Shown here: piece after piece, positions 24,617-36,380 of the stretch
Layout: every line of letters begins with the position of its first letter
Position numbering within the stretch: the stretch's first letter is position 1
Assembly (NCBI GenBank): GCA_964023205.1
Contig: OZ026837.1
Coordinates: 14,175,479 to 14,239,478, forward strand
Direction: 5' to 3'
Source: Lutraria lutraria
Lineage: Eukaryota; Mollusca; Bivalvia; Venerida; Mactridae
DNA: 64,000 nucleotides
The notes under the pieces: model-generated
What the model was told of the DNA's origin: nothing
The model's input: the letters and a program-made list of their open reading frames with translations, nothing else
The model's database searches: none
Translations under genes and position numbers: made by a program

Positions 24617-26046
24617 CAGTAAAACCTCTCCAGAGCAGCCCTCTGTAAAACAACAACCTCTCTATAACAACATTTAAATTTCCCTAAGTTGATATTTACT
24701 GTAAATTTAATCTCTGTAGAGCATCAACCTCTCTATAACGACACCTTCAAAATTTCCCTAAGTTGATATTTACTGTAAATTTAACCTCTGTAGAGCATCA
24801 ACCTCTCTATAACAACACCTTCAAAATTTCCCTAAGTTGATATTTACTGTAAATTTAACCTCTGTAGAGCAACAACCTCTCTATAACAACACCTTCAAAA
24901 TTTCCCTAAGTTGATTTTTACTGTAAATTTAACCTCTGTAGAGCAACAACCTCTCTATAATAACACCTTCAAAATTTCCCTTAGTTGATATTTACTGTAA
25001 ATTTAACCTCTGTAGAGCAACAACCTCTCTATAACAACACCTTCAAAATTTCCCTAAGTTGATATTTACTGTAAATTTAACCTCTGTAGAGCAACAACCT
25101 CTCTATAATAACACCTTCAAAATTTCCCTAAGTTGATATTTACTGTAAATTTAACCTCTGTAGAGCATCAACCTCTCTATAACAACACCTTCAAAATTTC
25201 CCTAAGTTGATATTTACTGTAAATTTAACCTCTGTAGAGCATCAACCTCTCTATAACAACACCTTCAAAATTTCCCTAAGTTGATATTTACTGTAAATTT
25301 AACCTCTGTAGAGCAACAACCTCTCTATAACAACACCTTCAAAATTTCCCTAAGTTGATATTTACTGTAAATTTAACCTCTGTAGAGCATCAACCTCTCT
25401 ATAACAACACCTTCAAAATTTCCCTAAGTTGATATTTACTGTAAATTTAACCTCTGTAGAGCATCAACCTCTCTATAACAACACCTTCAAAATTTCCCTA
25501 AGTTGATATTTACTGTAAATTTAACCTCTGTAGAGCAACAACCTCTCTATAATAACACCTTCAAAATTTCCCTTAGTTGATATTTACTGTAAATTTAACC
25601 TCTGTAGAGCATCAACCTCTCTATAACAACACCTTCAAAATTTCCCTAAGTTGATATTTACTGTAAATTTAACCTCTGTAGAGCAACAACCTCTCTATAA
25701 CAACACCTTCAAAATTTCCCTAAGTTGATATTTACTGTAAATTTAACCTCTGTAGAGCATCAACCTCTCTATAACAACACCTTCAAAATTTCCCTAAGTT
25801 GATATTTACTGTAAATTTAACCTCTGTAGAGCATCAACCTCTCTATAACAACACCTTCAAAATTTCCCTAAGTTGATATTTACTGTAAATTTAACCTCTG
25901 TAGAGCAACAACCTCTCCATAACAACACCTTCAAAATTTCCCAAGTTGATATTTACTGTAAATTTAACCTCTGTAGAGCATCAAACTCTAAACAACGGCC
26001 ATTATTTGCAGCTCTCATAGGGTGTTGCTCTTCAGAGGTTGTACTG
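24617..26046 (+). mobile_element. TA-type MITE (copy 3) with internal 74-bp minisatellite
   Basis: Begins CAGTAAAACCTCTCCAGAGC and ends GAGGTTGTACTG, flanked by TA on both sides (24615-24616, 26047-26048). Between about 24710 and 25985 a 74-bp unit starting CCTCTGTAGAGCAWCAACCT (W = A or T) is repeated about 17 times with almost no divergence, exact in length. The main variants are CATCAAC/CAACAAC and AACAAC/AATAAC. The unit corresponds to the internal GAGCAACAACCTCTC part of the normal 155-245-bp element, so the array grew inside one transposon copy. Confidence 0.9.
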
Positions 26047-26049
26047 TAG

Positions 26050-26740
26050 TCAGTAATTCAAAATGACAAAGGTTGTGAGGCTTTATTAATTTTGCAATAT
26101 CAGTTCTAAGTTAGGTGGCAAACATTAACATTGATAATTTGTTTGTTCTCTATTCCATCATTTTGTTTATAAGTATGTAATGTTGACAAAAATAATATGA
26201 ATGACTACACAATATACATATTGCTAATACTGATTAATCACAGTCTATATCTGCAATACAACTTAGGTGAAAAATTATATAAGAATGTTGAAATTAGCTT
26301 TTTGCCATTATTTACTATAACATTGTAAGATTTTTCTTATTATTCGTCTAAGGGTGAACATTAATCTTAGAAAAATACTGCGATCTACCATTCATTATTA
26401 CCAAAACCAAGTAAGTAATGCACTTATCAATGTTTTCCCCCAGAGGGGGGGGGGGGGGGGTTATATAGGGAAATTAGACATTTGAGGAAATTGGCTGTCA
26501 AATTCCCCTCCCATGTGCATACAGTCCTATCTAATTCCTTGGGATGTGGATGTTTTTGATGTCAAATATTCCAAATGGTAGATTTTCATTATAATGAAAA
26601 TCTGGAAAAATCATTTTAATATTCATTAAATGTGCCAATCTAAAGTATCACTGATAGATGGTGTGGGTTCCAAGGGAGGGCAAAATATAAAGGAAAACAT
26701 AAACAGGATATACACACACAAAGATATAGTGTTGATTATC
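26050..26740. other. Intergenic with a poly-G tract
   Basis: AT-rich DNA. A run of about 17 G residues follows 'cccccaga' at about 26444-26460. A similar but longer context with a G run occurs at 37453. No gene was seen before the possible terminal exon below. Confidence 0.4.
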
Positions 26741-27549
26741 TTTATTATTGCAAAAATTTCCAAACATTTCAATAAACAAAGTCATTCAAGGTCTTCTTCT
26801 AAATCTACCAAAGAGGGACACATGTACTGGTGCTGAAAAAAATAAAACAAATGTTGATATCATGTATTTTAATAACAAAGATTGTCTAAACTACAAATAT
26901 TAAACAAGATGACAGTGATCTATTTGCTGAGTACCTATTCAGCCCTGCACAATCTATAATTCATATACTAAGCTGTATGTCTTCTGTTTTTTTAAATATT
27001 TTGATACATAGAGTCAAGTGATCCCCATAGCAGGGTCAATTTTGACTCCAGGGTCATATTTTGACTGAACAGTTTGAATACATGTCAGATATCTGACTCT
27101 ATGCATTCTTTGTTGGAAGGTTTTCATATGTACAATTATGTACATAACTCTATTGAAAAGTATCATTCACCTGAATTACTTAAAACTTTACTTTTCTATA
27201 ATAACTGTATTTTATGTTTTGAGTGTTATGCCCATTTCAAAGATATTTCAATCGTCATGGTCCTTTTATACTGCATTAGACGCTGTAATCAATAACCAGT
27301 ACCTGTAACTAATCTAAAAAATTGGTGCCTTAATCATTTTTGCCATTTTACTCACGTTCTACCATACATCAAGGTTTTTTTTTGTAAATGATACATTAAA
27401 TTACAATAATGTAGGGCAAGGAGTCAGAAAACATGAATTACAAGGTGTGACTGTAACAAATGCAGGTTTCTACCTGGATCTCGTATTGTGTCTTGCTCTT
27501 GCTGCTCTTGCTCCTGCTCTTGCCACTGATTACTCAGTGTCTTTGTAGC
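26741..27549 (-). CDS. Possible last two exons of an unidentified minus-strand gene
   Basis: Exon 27474-27549 (76 nt) lies between acceptor atattttgtag and donor CCAG|GTAGAA. It is open in one frame only: ATKTLSNQWQEQEQEQQEQD followed by TIRDPG, leaving phase 1. A segment from 26832, after acceptor tttttttcag, continues in that phase with APVHVSLFGRFRRRP and stops at 26786-26788. An AATAAA signal follows on the same strand at 26741-26746, about 40 nt after the stop. The phase match plus poly(A) signal argue for a real 3' end. The Gln/Glu-rich stretch could equally be a translated trinucleotide-like repeat. No family is recognised, and upstream exons were not found. Confidence 0.35.
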
Positions 27550-29200
27550 CTACAAAATATATCAAACAATAAACATATTGAAAATAGTCATTTTTTCAGT
27601 ATTCACTTGTGTGCAGCATTTCATATTATTTTAATACAGATTTCACTTCTCCATTGACTTTTTTCTGCAATCAATTGACACAGGTGTAGTGTGTGTTGGT
27701 GTTCGTAAACTTTGCTTGGTTGTCTTTGGGATTTAAGCTGTTTCAACAATATTTCTTTTGACGATACTTTTGGGAAGGTTTAATGTCTCTAAAGATAGTA
27801 TGTCTTCCCTTAATCATTTTTGGACAGTGGGGGCTTTGAGAAACATTCACAATATATCATAAACAGTATTAAGAAAACTAAAACTGCTCTAAAGGGTCAT
27901 TACTAAGAAATCAGTGTCACGGATTTCAAACAAAGTATAGTAAAATAACTATATTATAGAATTATGATAAATCACAATGAAAAGTATTAACTTGTGTCTG
28001 TTTGCAGACGGTTACTTTGTAAATACATAAATATGCCACTTTTTAGTTTATTTGTAGACAGAATATTTCCATTTTAAATGAATGTTTATACAAACTTGTA
28101 TATATACAAACAGCAGTACACAGTAAGTAAAAATGTCTCATAATGAAATTTAAAGTATAACAATATTATACTAGTCATTTTTTCAACGTCCTCTGTGCTT
28201 TCTTGAATGTATATCGTAGTTCATATGAGGCAGGGAACCAGACCAATCTTACAGTAAGCGAAGCAGACTGTGTTATAAACAGGCTTTTAAAGTACAAGTA
28301 ATTGCTACAGAACCAGCACACGTTAGACCACGCCCCCCAAGTATGATCCAGTGTGACGTAACTTCAATACGGGAGAATTAATGCAGACCTAAGGACAAAC
28401 GCATTCAGCCATCATGCAATCATTCAACTTTGACATTTTAATAAAAAATCACACTGTACATGCGCTTTTCCCTTACAATACGATAAAATTGCAGTTTATA
28501 AAACAACAGATCCGGATAATATGCTTTGAGTTTTTTGTGGTGACACGCCATTTGTCATTTTGTTGATACATTGTACAATAATAAAGAAAACAGAAAATTA
28601 ATGAGTTGTTTAGTGTAATTATGGCAATTTGTAAAATATTCAGTGTGGCTTTATTTTACGGTATCAAACAAATTCTTCACATAAAATTAACTCTATTTCG
28701 TCAATCTTCATCGATAAGCCATAAAATTAATTGTATATTTTTCTAGACCCCATATGCATGTGGCGAACATAGAATATATATATATATTTCATCGCTATTG
28801 CTAGTACACGTAACTACTTTATTATTTTTATCTGAACTGACAAGAATTATCAGAATATTTCAATTATTAAAGTTCTGCCCTTCTATTTCACCAGTCATAG
28901 ACAAATATAACAAAAAAAAATATTCTCGTAAACCAGCTAAGATAAATCGTTTTTGACAATACAAAATAAGCATTGTACATGTACTTGTTATTTCCCCTTA
29001 TCAATACGTTTTATTCAAGTCAGTCGGGTTTAACTCCTTTTGTCAAAGATTCCATTTATGTACGACACTCAGATTAATTCAAACTCATTGCATGGATGCA
29101 TTATATTGAAATGAAAGGGTAGGTCAGTCACAGGCATTTGGTGTAATGTCGACAGTCAGATACTAGTAGTGCAAAGTTGAGATACACAATACATATACAT
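27550..29200. other. Intergenic, with promoter-like motifs near 28.33 kb
   Basis: Mostly AT-rich DNA. At about 28327-28360 a GC/CACCC-box (CACGCCCCCCAAG) is followed by a CRE-like TGACGTAA. This would suit a promoter, perhaps for the minus-strand exons at 26.8-27.5 kb, but nothing ties them together. No other gene feature is supported. Confidence 0.3.
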
Positions 29201-29203
29201 GTA

Positions 29204-29382
29204 TAGTCAAGCCTGTAAACAAAGGCCACCATTGGGTATAACAAAATGTTGCCTTTATTGACAAGTGGCCCTTATTTAGAAGTCATTTTAGTATAAATAA
29301 TTACTGACATTTTTTTTCAAAGAATTGCCTTTTTTGTAGAGTGACTTTTATTCGGAGGTGGCCGCTAACACAGGCGTGACTG
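29204..29382 (+). mobile_element. 179-bp MITE with TA target site (second family)
   Basis: The left end TAGTCAAGCCTGTAAACAAA and right end complement CAGTCACGCCTGTGTTAGCG are imperfect inverted repeats, each followed by a GGCCACC block. TA flanks both sides (29202-29203, 29383-29384). A related fragment with 'aaggccac' and 'gttgacaggtttaactg' occurs at about 50990-51040. It is non-coding, with Tc1/pogo-type mobility inferred from the TA site. Confidence 0.65.
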
Positions 29383-29649
29383 TACATGTATTAATGCCTA
29401 GTTAGTTTCGAGTTCGCGATCTTTATAACAACATTCATTGGCTATACCAATTAACGGCGCTGGTTCTATGCCAATTCGGGTTATAGTTTTTTTACGTTTT
29501 ACAGCTAAATACCATAGTAAGTGTTGCCTGAATACTACGACTGAAGCCAAATTAACCAATCAATCAATATCTCCTAAATCACACTCATTTCCAGACTTAC
29601 CATGACTGTCTCTTAAAACATGTACATGTATAAACAATGCCAAGTTTTG

Positions 29650-29910
29650 TTTATTTATCTGGTATCTGTTTTACGGCACAAGCGACAGCTATGGTCATAT
29701 CAGGGCCGCCCCAAAGAGAGCGGAGAGAAGAAACATTAGAACCCGGGCATTTATTTGTCTACTTTTTTTAAGTAGTTTTTTCCAGGTCCTTTATCGTGTC
29801 CAGTGTAAAGCACAGATACATCACTCACCCCTTTCCGGCAATTTTCACACCGTAAAAGCGTCCCTGAAATATCGAAAGGCCTTTCGTTTAGTAGACACCG
29901 ATCATTCTCC
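29650..29910 (-). mobile_element. tRNA-headed SINE (family B), head truncated
   Basis: Contains the family-B left block (gacagctatggtcat), the 'ccgccccaaagagagcggag' segment, the 'gttttttccaggtccttta' body and part of the right end ('gcgtccctgaaatatcgaaa'). The B-box region is lost or diverged. Orientation as for the copies at 3865 and 5300. Confidence 0.6.
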
Positions 29911-30229
29911 ATCAATGCAAATATATTGTACATCAATAATAGCATCATAACAGGCTTGTTTTATATGTTATTGTAATGTTACAAGCTTGTGGATCTATTT
30001 TAAATTATATTGGCTAATTTTCTGCAACTATGTCTGTCTAAAAAGTAGCTTAAGGGATGACTAATCAATAAAGAATTCATTTGAAACGACGTGATGTCTT
30101 TATGGTCGTCTGAAAGAAGTACGTTGTGGAGATAAAATATTATAATATGTCATTATTAAGAATAGTGCATCCGATTACACTATTAACGTTATGATACGGT
30201 CTGTAATGTTCTCAATCGGAACTCCTCGT

Positions 30230-30590
30230 CGTTTGGCCAAAGTAAACGTCTCGGACATAGTAGGCAAGCCGCCATATTGTTGTTGTTCGCGGACTATTTT
30301 CCATCATGGCTGACCCTGGGTGTTCAGGGACGGAAACAAACCAATTCTCTTTCAAAGGGAACTGTCATTCTTTCAACCGCGAACGATAATCCCATTTGAA
30401 ATTCATCCATTCTATGTGTGGAAACGAGTGTCTAGTGTTGAACAAGTATTGATTGGCAGTTACCGGAAGCCACATAACCATACAACTACGAGGCTTGTTC
30501 GCAGTGACGGGATTGACCGAGTAGTTACGATTGTAATGTCTTCCTGATGAAAAGGATGACGAGGACCAGACACGTAAATCAAGTTGGTGA
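30230..30590 (+). promoter_or_regulatory. Promoter-like segment with orphan first-exon candidate
   Basis: A CpG-containing patch in AT-rich surroundings. A YY1-like GCCGCCATATTG at about 30269-30280 precedes an ATG at 30306 in good context (catcATGGc). That frame reads MADPGCSGTETNQFSFKGNC and stops after 27 codons. An overlapping 75-codon frame (30320-30547) is unrecognised. A donor-like ACAC|GTAAAT lies at about 30572. This could be a first exon of a plus-strand gene or non-coding RNA. No downstream exon was found. Confidence 0.3.
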
Positions 30591-31084
30591 TGTGTTCAGA
30601 AGTTTGGTAACGCCATGATCTCAGTTAGATGATAATTAGTACAACGTGTATGTGCTTGCTATAAATAGACTATAAACAAGATAAGTAAACAATTTTGACA
30701 TTTCTAAGCAATGCTCTGAAATAACCCACATCCGGTATATGTAGAAGTTCATTTGATATATTTCAGTTCTGGACGCAATTCAAAGACTTGGGGATATCCC
30801 TCATATGTTATGTTAATATACATGTACACAGTATAACGGAACCGCTTAACTCGATCGTATTTCTCCAATGTCTGATTACTTCCGGGCTATTGTCTTAGAT
30901 AGACTAGGAAATTGTTATTTGACATTCAGAAATTCCCATGTTGAAACTTTCCATCATTTGTCAATCAGGTAGAATTTCAAAGATTTTTAGTTTTAAATGA
31001 TTAGGCAGTAGCATGTAACTATATCGTATGGTAAATGTATGGTAAAAAGTCATGGAATTCATATTGCTAAAACCTGTAAACCAC

Positions 31085-31265
31085 AGCCTTGTCCAGTGGT
31101 TAGTGCGCTGGATTAGTACTCCCGGTCGCGGCAGGTCAAACCATTCCATGAACATTTGACAATAGTTAGAATATAGTCAATGAAAACGAGTTCAGTGAAC
31201 CCACCGCCGTATATAATTAAAAATGGTGTTAATCCCAAATAGACAGATAAATAAATAAATAAGAA
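31085..31265 (+). mobile_element. tRNA-headed SINE (family C)
   Basis: The head GTCCAGTGGTTAGTGCGCTG at 31093 (A-box-like) is followed by 'ggtcgcggcaggtcaaacc', a diverged B-box. The tail 'gtgaacccaccgccgtatat' runs into a (AAAT)n tract near 31245-31262. Minus-strand relatives lie at about 43925-44090 and 46325-46540, and a tail-only plus-strand copy at 53960-54095. Confidence 0.75.
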
Positions 31266-31269
31266 ACTG

Positions 31270-32800
31270 GTAAATAGCATTACTGAATATGTTCCCCTCA
31301 TGACTTAATCCTTGACTATATAAGTTTAGCGTGTTTATAAAAGATAGATCAATGGTTTCAGTGTCATTGATAGAGCTTCCTGGTTTAAAACATATCAACA
31401 TTTCTATTCGCTTTGAAAAGAATACACCCGAACAAATTGGTAATGGCTATGGCATTGTTTCCGTCAGATATTATAAAAATACATTGTATTCCAAATGTTA
31501 TATAGTGCAATGTACAAACGATATTGTAGTCAGATTAAACTTGAACTTGTGAACCATATTCACAATTTTAACAATACATTTCGTGACTGAATTTCAAACA
31601 TTTAAACAATGAACCAGTACAATAGAACTTTACTACAACCGTTGTAGTACAAGGTATTCATTCACAGACGTAAAACACGCTATTTTACTAGTTGAATGAC
31701 TACAGTATCGACAATGGTACACTAGTGATCAAGGCAGTGTTGGATTATTTCTCTGCGTGTTCCTTGTTACTCAATTCGCACAAGGATTACATTCTGAAAC
31801 ATTATTTCTATTCCTGATTTTGGATGGCTTGTGTATTTGGAGTGCGTATTTTGTTTGTGAATTCCAAATAAATTTGTAATACCCTGAGACAATTTGAAAT
31901 CGTAAAGGTTGTACCTATTATATTTGGGTCAGAACGGTGAAACTCGGATTTTGAGTGAATACGATCTTTGACTAGTCATCGCTAGCTCCTCACTGTTGTG
32001 GATTTGAAACTGACCCGAGACCAGGAACATTTCATTAAGAGGAAGCTGCTCGCATGCCCAAGACGGAAAATTATTTAAACTTATAGCAATACGCAAACCC
32101 GTGTGATATGTTTGGCTGGAATAAAGTTCTGGTAAAATTGTGTCGGATTGATAACCGAACAGTAAAATTATTTCGTGATTTTTAATATGTATATGCATCT
32201 TGTGGTATTTATGATTTTTTAATTGATCAGTATGTACAGGTGGATACGGTCGTGGTGTTGGAATATATTTGGATTGCATGGTGAAAATAACATATGTATT
32301 GCTTAAGTTTTTTTCCGGGTTGTATGTTGTAAAACTAAGTATGAAATTTTCTCAGAAAGTCACATTGTTATTGGTCCTTTTTATACACATGTATCAGTAA
32401 TGTTTTAACCAATTTTTTTCTCATCGCAATTTTATCTATTTTGTCTAATACTAGTACATGTTTATATACATGTATATAAGTTATGAAAACCTGTTGTAGA
32501 TTTGTATATATGTATGCAATTTCGAAAATTAAATATTTAAATCATAAAGTTCTTGTCCAAATATCCGGATAATTTGGGCTTTTGATCCCGATGTCCATGA
32601 TTCATAATTACAATCTTGTATGTTGCACATTATTTGCTTCACACGTCCATTTGTTTACAAGTAGATGCACTTCGTCCATTTAGAAAATGATAGTTTTACA
32701 TATATGACAGTAAAGACGCCAATTTTTAGAAACTTTTGCACTGGTATTTATATTTCATTCTTAATGATATAAGTTTACCCTCCGTGTTTCAATATTTTTA
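31270..32800. other. Intergenic, one unassigned 116-codon frame
   Basis: A minus-strand frame at 31929-32279 (116 codons, ATG start) is Pro- and His-rich at its N-terminus (KYIPTPRPYPPVHTDQLKNH). No motif, signal peptide or splice context identifies it, and it may be a chance frame. The remainder is AT-rich with no recognised feature. Confidence 0.3.
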
Positions 32801-32802
32801 TA

Positions 32803-32977
32803 CAGCGCAACCTCTCCAGAGCGACCCTCTCTTGTGCAAAAAAACCCTTCAACAACATCATGATTTCTGCACACTGTTCAGTTCAACTAATAAGTAAACC
32901 TCTCAAGAACAACAACCTCTCAACAACAGCATAGTGTTGCAACTTACAAAGGATGTTGCTTAGGAGAGGCTGCACTG
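32803..32977 (+). mobile_element. TA-type MITE, pogo-like termini (copy 4)
   Basis: Starts CAGCGCAACCTCTCCAGAGC and ends GGAGAGGCTGCACTG, with TA on both sides (32801-32802, 32978-32979). It is a full-length 175-bp non-coding copy of the family described at 7955. Confidence 0.85.
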
Positions 32978-33150
32978 TAGAAGTACAACATTCTATACAG
33001 AAAATATTGTCAACAATTACAATATGTTGATAGTCTGATAACGTGTTATAACTTGGCAAACACAAAATTTCTTTTAAATGAAACAAATAACGTAGATTTA
33101 AGATAACACACAACCAAGGAAATAGCCAGTAATCTGTATGATGATAATGT

Positions 33151-33156
33151 TTTATT
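33151..33156 (-). terminator. Candidate poly(A) signal of IL-17-like gene A
   Basis: AATAAA on the minus strand, about 390 nt after the stop codon of gene A. It would give a 3' UTR of ordinary length. It is inferred from position only. Confidence 0.35.
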
Positions 33157-33542
33157 CAAATGTAGGAAAAAAGGCAAAAAGCTGCCTTAATATATATCGC
33201 AAAAAGAGATCATTTTCATAAATTAAATCAATGAAGATAGACATAAAGTGTGTATACAAAATTGGTACAATTAAAAATATCTAATAAATAAAGTATACAA
33301 TGAAATAAGGAAGTAGACTAGGTCTTTTTTTACTGGTTATAAAAACACAAAAAGACAATCTTAAGGAGTATTCAAATTTCACAAAGTCAGTCCGGCCAGT
33401 TGGTATCAAATAAAATGTTGGCAAAAATTCAAATAATAGATAAGACGGTGCGTCAAACTTTACCGATTAATTCCAACTTAATACAAAGAATATATTACTA
33501 TTTCATATCTGTTCAGAGTATTTTTCCTACGAATGTCTAATT

Positions 33543-34444
33543 TTAATAAGGAGACACAAGCCGCGTATTTCCACTCTGACTTGACTCATCGGGTCTGTTG
33601 ATTGCTATACAAGCAGTTGAAATCGGCTCCCAGACCCGGATGTATTGCCACACGCCTTCGACACAACCGTTTCTTCTGTACACGCTTATATAGCGCGTCA
33701 AAGGTTCACAAATAAGTCCGCCCTCAGTTATAGTGTTCAAGCACACAGCGTGTGTAAGACGTTTTGGCTTCCGGTCGCTGGCTCTCGACACAGCGTATGT
33801 CCATGGGCATGCTGATAGAGCATTTATGGTGTTTGTTCCCGGCATTACGTGCCCTAAATTCACACCATGCCTTCTAATGTTGGGTACTACGCTACTGGCT
33901 CCGGTCGTATTCACTAAGCTGGTAACAAAACCAGGTCTTCCACTGTTTGAACCTACCCAAACAGTATCCACGTAATCCTGAAAATCAATGCTAGGAAATG
34001 TTGCTGGTTCCGAGCATCTGCTACCATTCACGGTAGTCCTTGTGAAGCCAAGCAGCCCCTTAACAAAATAAACGAAAGAGAAATGAAGCAATTTCATTTG
34101 TAAGACAAACTAAATAAAACAAGCACTTATAATTTTTGTTTATCTTGTTGTTATTCAAGTTTTTTTATTACGTTTTTTTTTTGTAACAGACACACATTTA
34201 AAATGTATTTTTTCAATAACATGCAGTACCTTTTTGTTTTTGTTCAGTAGTTATTAACGTTTTCATTAAATTAAAGTATTTATGCACAAAGTGTTATCAA
34301 ACACTCTTAATTCCAAGTTTTGTACAATTGTATATCTGTAATAACCATTTTTGAAATATTTTAAAAGACTTGTTCACTTTTAAATCAGACGTGTACTCGT
34401 AATTAACTTACCATCAATGAAATGACAAATTGAAAAACGTTCAT
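33543..34444 (-). CDS. IL-17-like secreted cytokine A (2 exons)
   Basis: Exons 34412-34444 and 33543-34058 join in phase 0 (TTGATG|GTAAGT ... ttgttaag|GGG) to give 182 residues. The first 11 residues (MNVFQFVISLM) plus GLLGF make the hydrophobic core of a signal peptide. A frame running straight upstream of exon 2 instead gives a poorer N-terminus. The IL-17 domain starts at C95-P-W97 and continues with R107-K-P109, C117, C128, the Y-I-S-V-Y-R-R strand (134-140), C143 and W154-E-P156, ending in A160-C161-I. N-glycosylation sites are N22 and N61. The usual terminal C-x-C has only its first Cys, and C117 has no second Cys five or so residues on, so one of the two conserved cross-strand disulfides appears lost. 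Family role: secreted ligand for IL-17 receptors, activating NF-kB/MAPK signalling in mucosal and haemocyte immunity. A TATA box on the same strand at 34533-34542 suits a start near 34505. The paralogues B and C follow in the same orientation. Confidence 0.9.
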
Positions 34445-34532
34445 AATGTCAGTAGACGTAAAACTTCTGTTATAATATGCTGCAAATCAGAATGAATATT
34501 TTGTTATATATGGCTGTGAATATCAACATCTG

Positions 34533-34542
34533 CCTATATATA
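34533..34542 (-). promoter_or_regulatory. TATA box of IL-17-like gene A
   Basis: TATATATAGG on the minus strand, about 90 bases upstream of the gene A start codon. A start site about 30 bases downstream would give a 5' UTR of about 60 nt. Confidence 0.5.
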
Positions 34543-34549
34543 CAGTTGA

Positions 34550-36235
34550 TTAAAACTCCGTCAAAAGATGCCAATAAACCCTTAACAAGCGGGGTAAATG
34601 CGTCATATTGGAAAAATCACAAAAAATACGTATAATTTTGTATTTTGCGGTCAAATTTTTTCATTAAAATAACTGCATTGTTATGTTTGCGTGCAAACGT
34701 ATGTATTAAAGACGAATTCAAAATTGGATATTCGAGTACATCATTTGATTTGATAAAAAATAGTGTACTCTATGGTAATGATATACAGTTTATTCGATGG
34801 CGATTTCTTTCATATGTTTATATTTCCGCAAGGTTTGTATGTCGATACGTTGGTTGTACATTTTTTTTTATTGTGCAAACGGAAACCAAAAAAGTCGGCA
34901 GTATTTCGTAAAATCCTAGCGGCTACTGGAAAATTTATCTCAGAATAAAAAAAGGCTTGAATTAAAAAAAATTAAAATATATTTGGCATTGAAATTATCG
35001 TTCATTTGTCTCGATAACGAGAAGTATTTTCTATAACCATGGTTAGAAAACTACAATTACATTAGACCTTTCCTTCTAAATAATTTTCCATGACGTCTCA
35101 ACCAAGCCTTTGGAAATGTGTGTCAATGCGGTATCTATTCTATAAGGTGGAATAGTTTGGGTTCATCATTTCAACATACCTATACTTTTAGATCGGGGAT
35201 TTTATGCTGCATATTGTTGACATTTTGTTGTCATAAATAATATATTTTATGTCATTTGAAACATTTCACTAAATGACTGATTTGGAAAATGCTTCTTAGA
35301 AAAGCATGATTGAAATGCACATTGCTTTATATGTATGATGATCTACATGCACTTCTCGGTTGTTTCTATTTCTACATCTTGTTAATTGTTCATAACTCTC
35401 CTCTTTAGGTGATTGTGCAAAATAGTTTCATCGTGAGGGAAGAGATATTTATAAAATAAAGCAACAAATATGATATAGAGGTTTGTAATACAAAATACTC
35501 TTTGCAATGACTTGATAAATTAGGATTTACAAGTGTGTAGGTTACACTACATAGATAATTCATAGAAGAAAAACAGAATACAGAATACAGATAAGTTTAT
35601 TTGGCTTAAGCATGATACATCTTATCACCGTGAAACAAATATACAATAAATACATACATACATGCACACATTCAACAATGCTATAAATATAAAGTACTAT
35701 GAATAAATTACATTAATAAACAAGTACCAATGTTGCTGCGGAGACAGCAATTGGGAAGCTCCGCGCAAAAAAAAAATGCGTGTTAGCCTTTGAAATTGTA
35801 GTGTTGTCCCTGTTCGTGAGTAAACACAGGCCATGCACTTTTTGGGTTACTGTTTGACCTTAAACCAAATGTTTTAAGATCATGTTGTACTGTATAATCA
35901 TTTGGTATGCACTGTCCATGACTGACCAGTAAATATGTATACCTTTGGAATTGATGAATAAAACGATTAACATATTTAGCAATAATTCAGAATGCGGTAA
36001 TTATTGGTGTCAGAAAGTAAGTATGCTTTTTGTATGAAATGTCTGTTATTTTTACACATGCAATTGTAAGTATTCCATTAAGAAATATAAACTTACAAGT
36101 TCAACTATAATTAATGTTTGGGTGTAGACTTTATCATCAATATATCCCATTTCTTTGTTGGAATTTAAAACAAATGAAGTAAATGGCTGGTCATGTATGT
36201 GAAATATGAAAGAACAAAAAACTTGTTGATTAAAA
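34550..36235. other. Intergenic, LINE tail at 35575
   Basis: At 35575-35640 a minus-strand LINE tail ('acagaatacagaatacagat' followed by 'aagtttatttggcttaagc') marks a truncated insertion. Two overlapping frames near 34645-34948 are unrecognised. Nothing else is supported. Confidence 0.35.
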
Positions 36236-36239
36236 TGTA

Positions 36240-36380
36240 TCAGACATGTGAAAGTAGCCGAATGTGACGTGAGTTAATGCTTACGTCTATCCAGTGTGAG
36301 GTATCCACGTGATCTAGTGACGTTACGCGTTTTCTATCCTTCGAACTAGGAAAACATCACGTAAGTGTTTTAATTTTCGT
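36240..36380 (+). promoter_or_regulatory. CRE/E-box-rich promoter-like patch with a donor-like site
   Basis: Contains TGACGTGAG, CCACGTGAT and TGACGTTACGCG within about 70 bases, plus a donor-like CATCAC|GTAAGTG at about 36357-36365. The density of CpG-containing CREB/bHLH-type sites is unusual for the neighbourhood. No exon or gene is attached, so this is a weak call. It lies between IL-17-like genes A and B. Confidence 0.25.

Noticed and set aside
24617..26046. Possible CRISPR-like array (regular 74-bp period)
   Set aside because: The whole 74-bp unit is repeated with no unique spacers, it lies within transposon ends, and the genome is animal.
27460..27657. Plus-strand frame with a run of ten leucines, like a signal peptide
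   Set aside because: It is the complement of the Gln/Glu-rich segment. The leucine run comes from CTT/CTG triplets and nothing downstream looks secreted.
33733..33975. 80-codon plus-strand frame opposite IL-17-like gene A
   Set aside because: Antisense shadow of the gene A exon.
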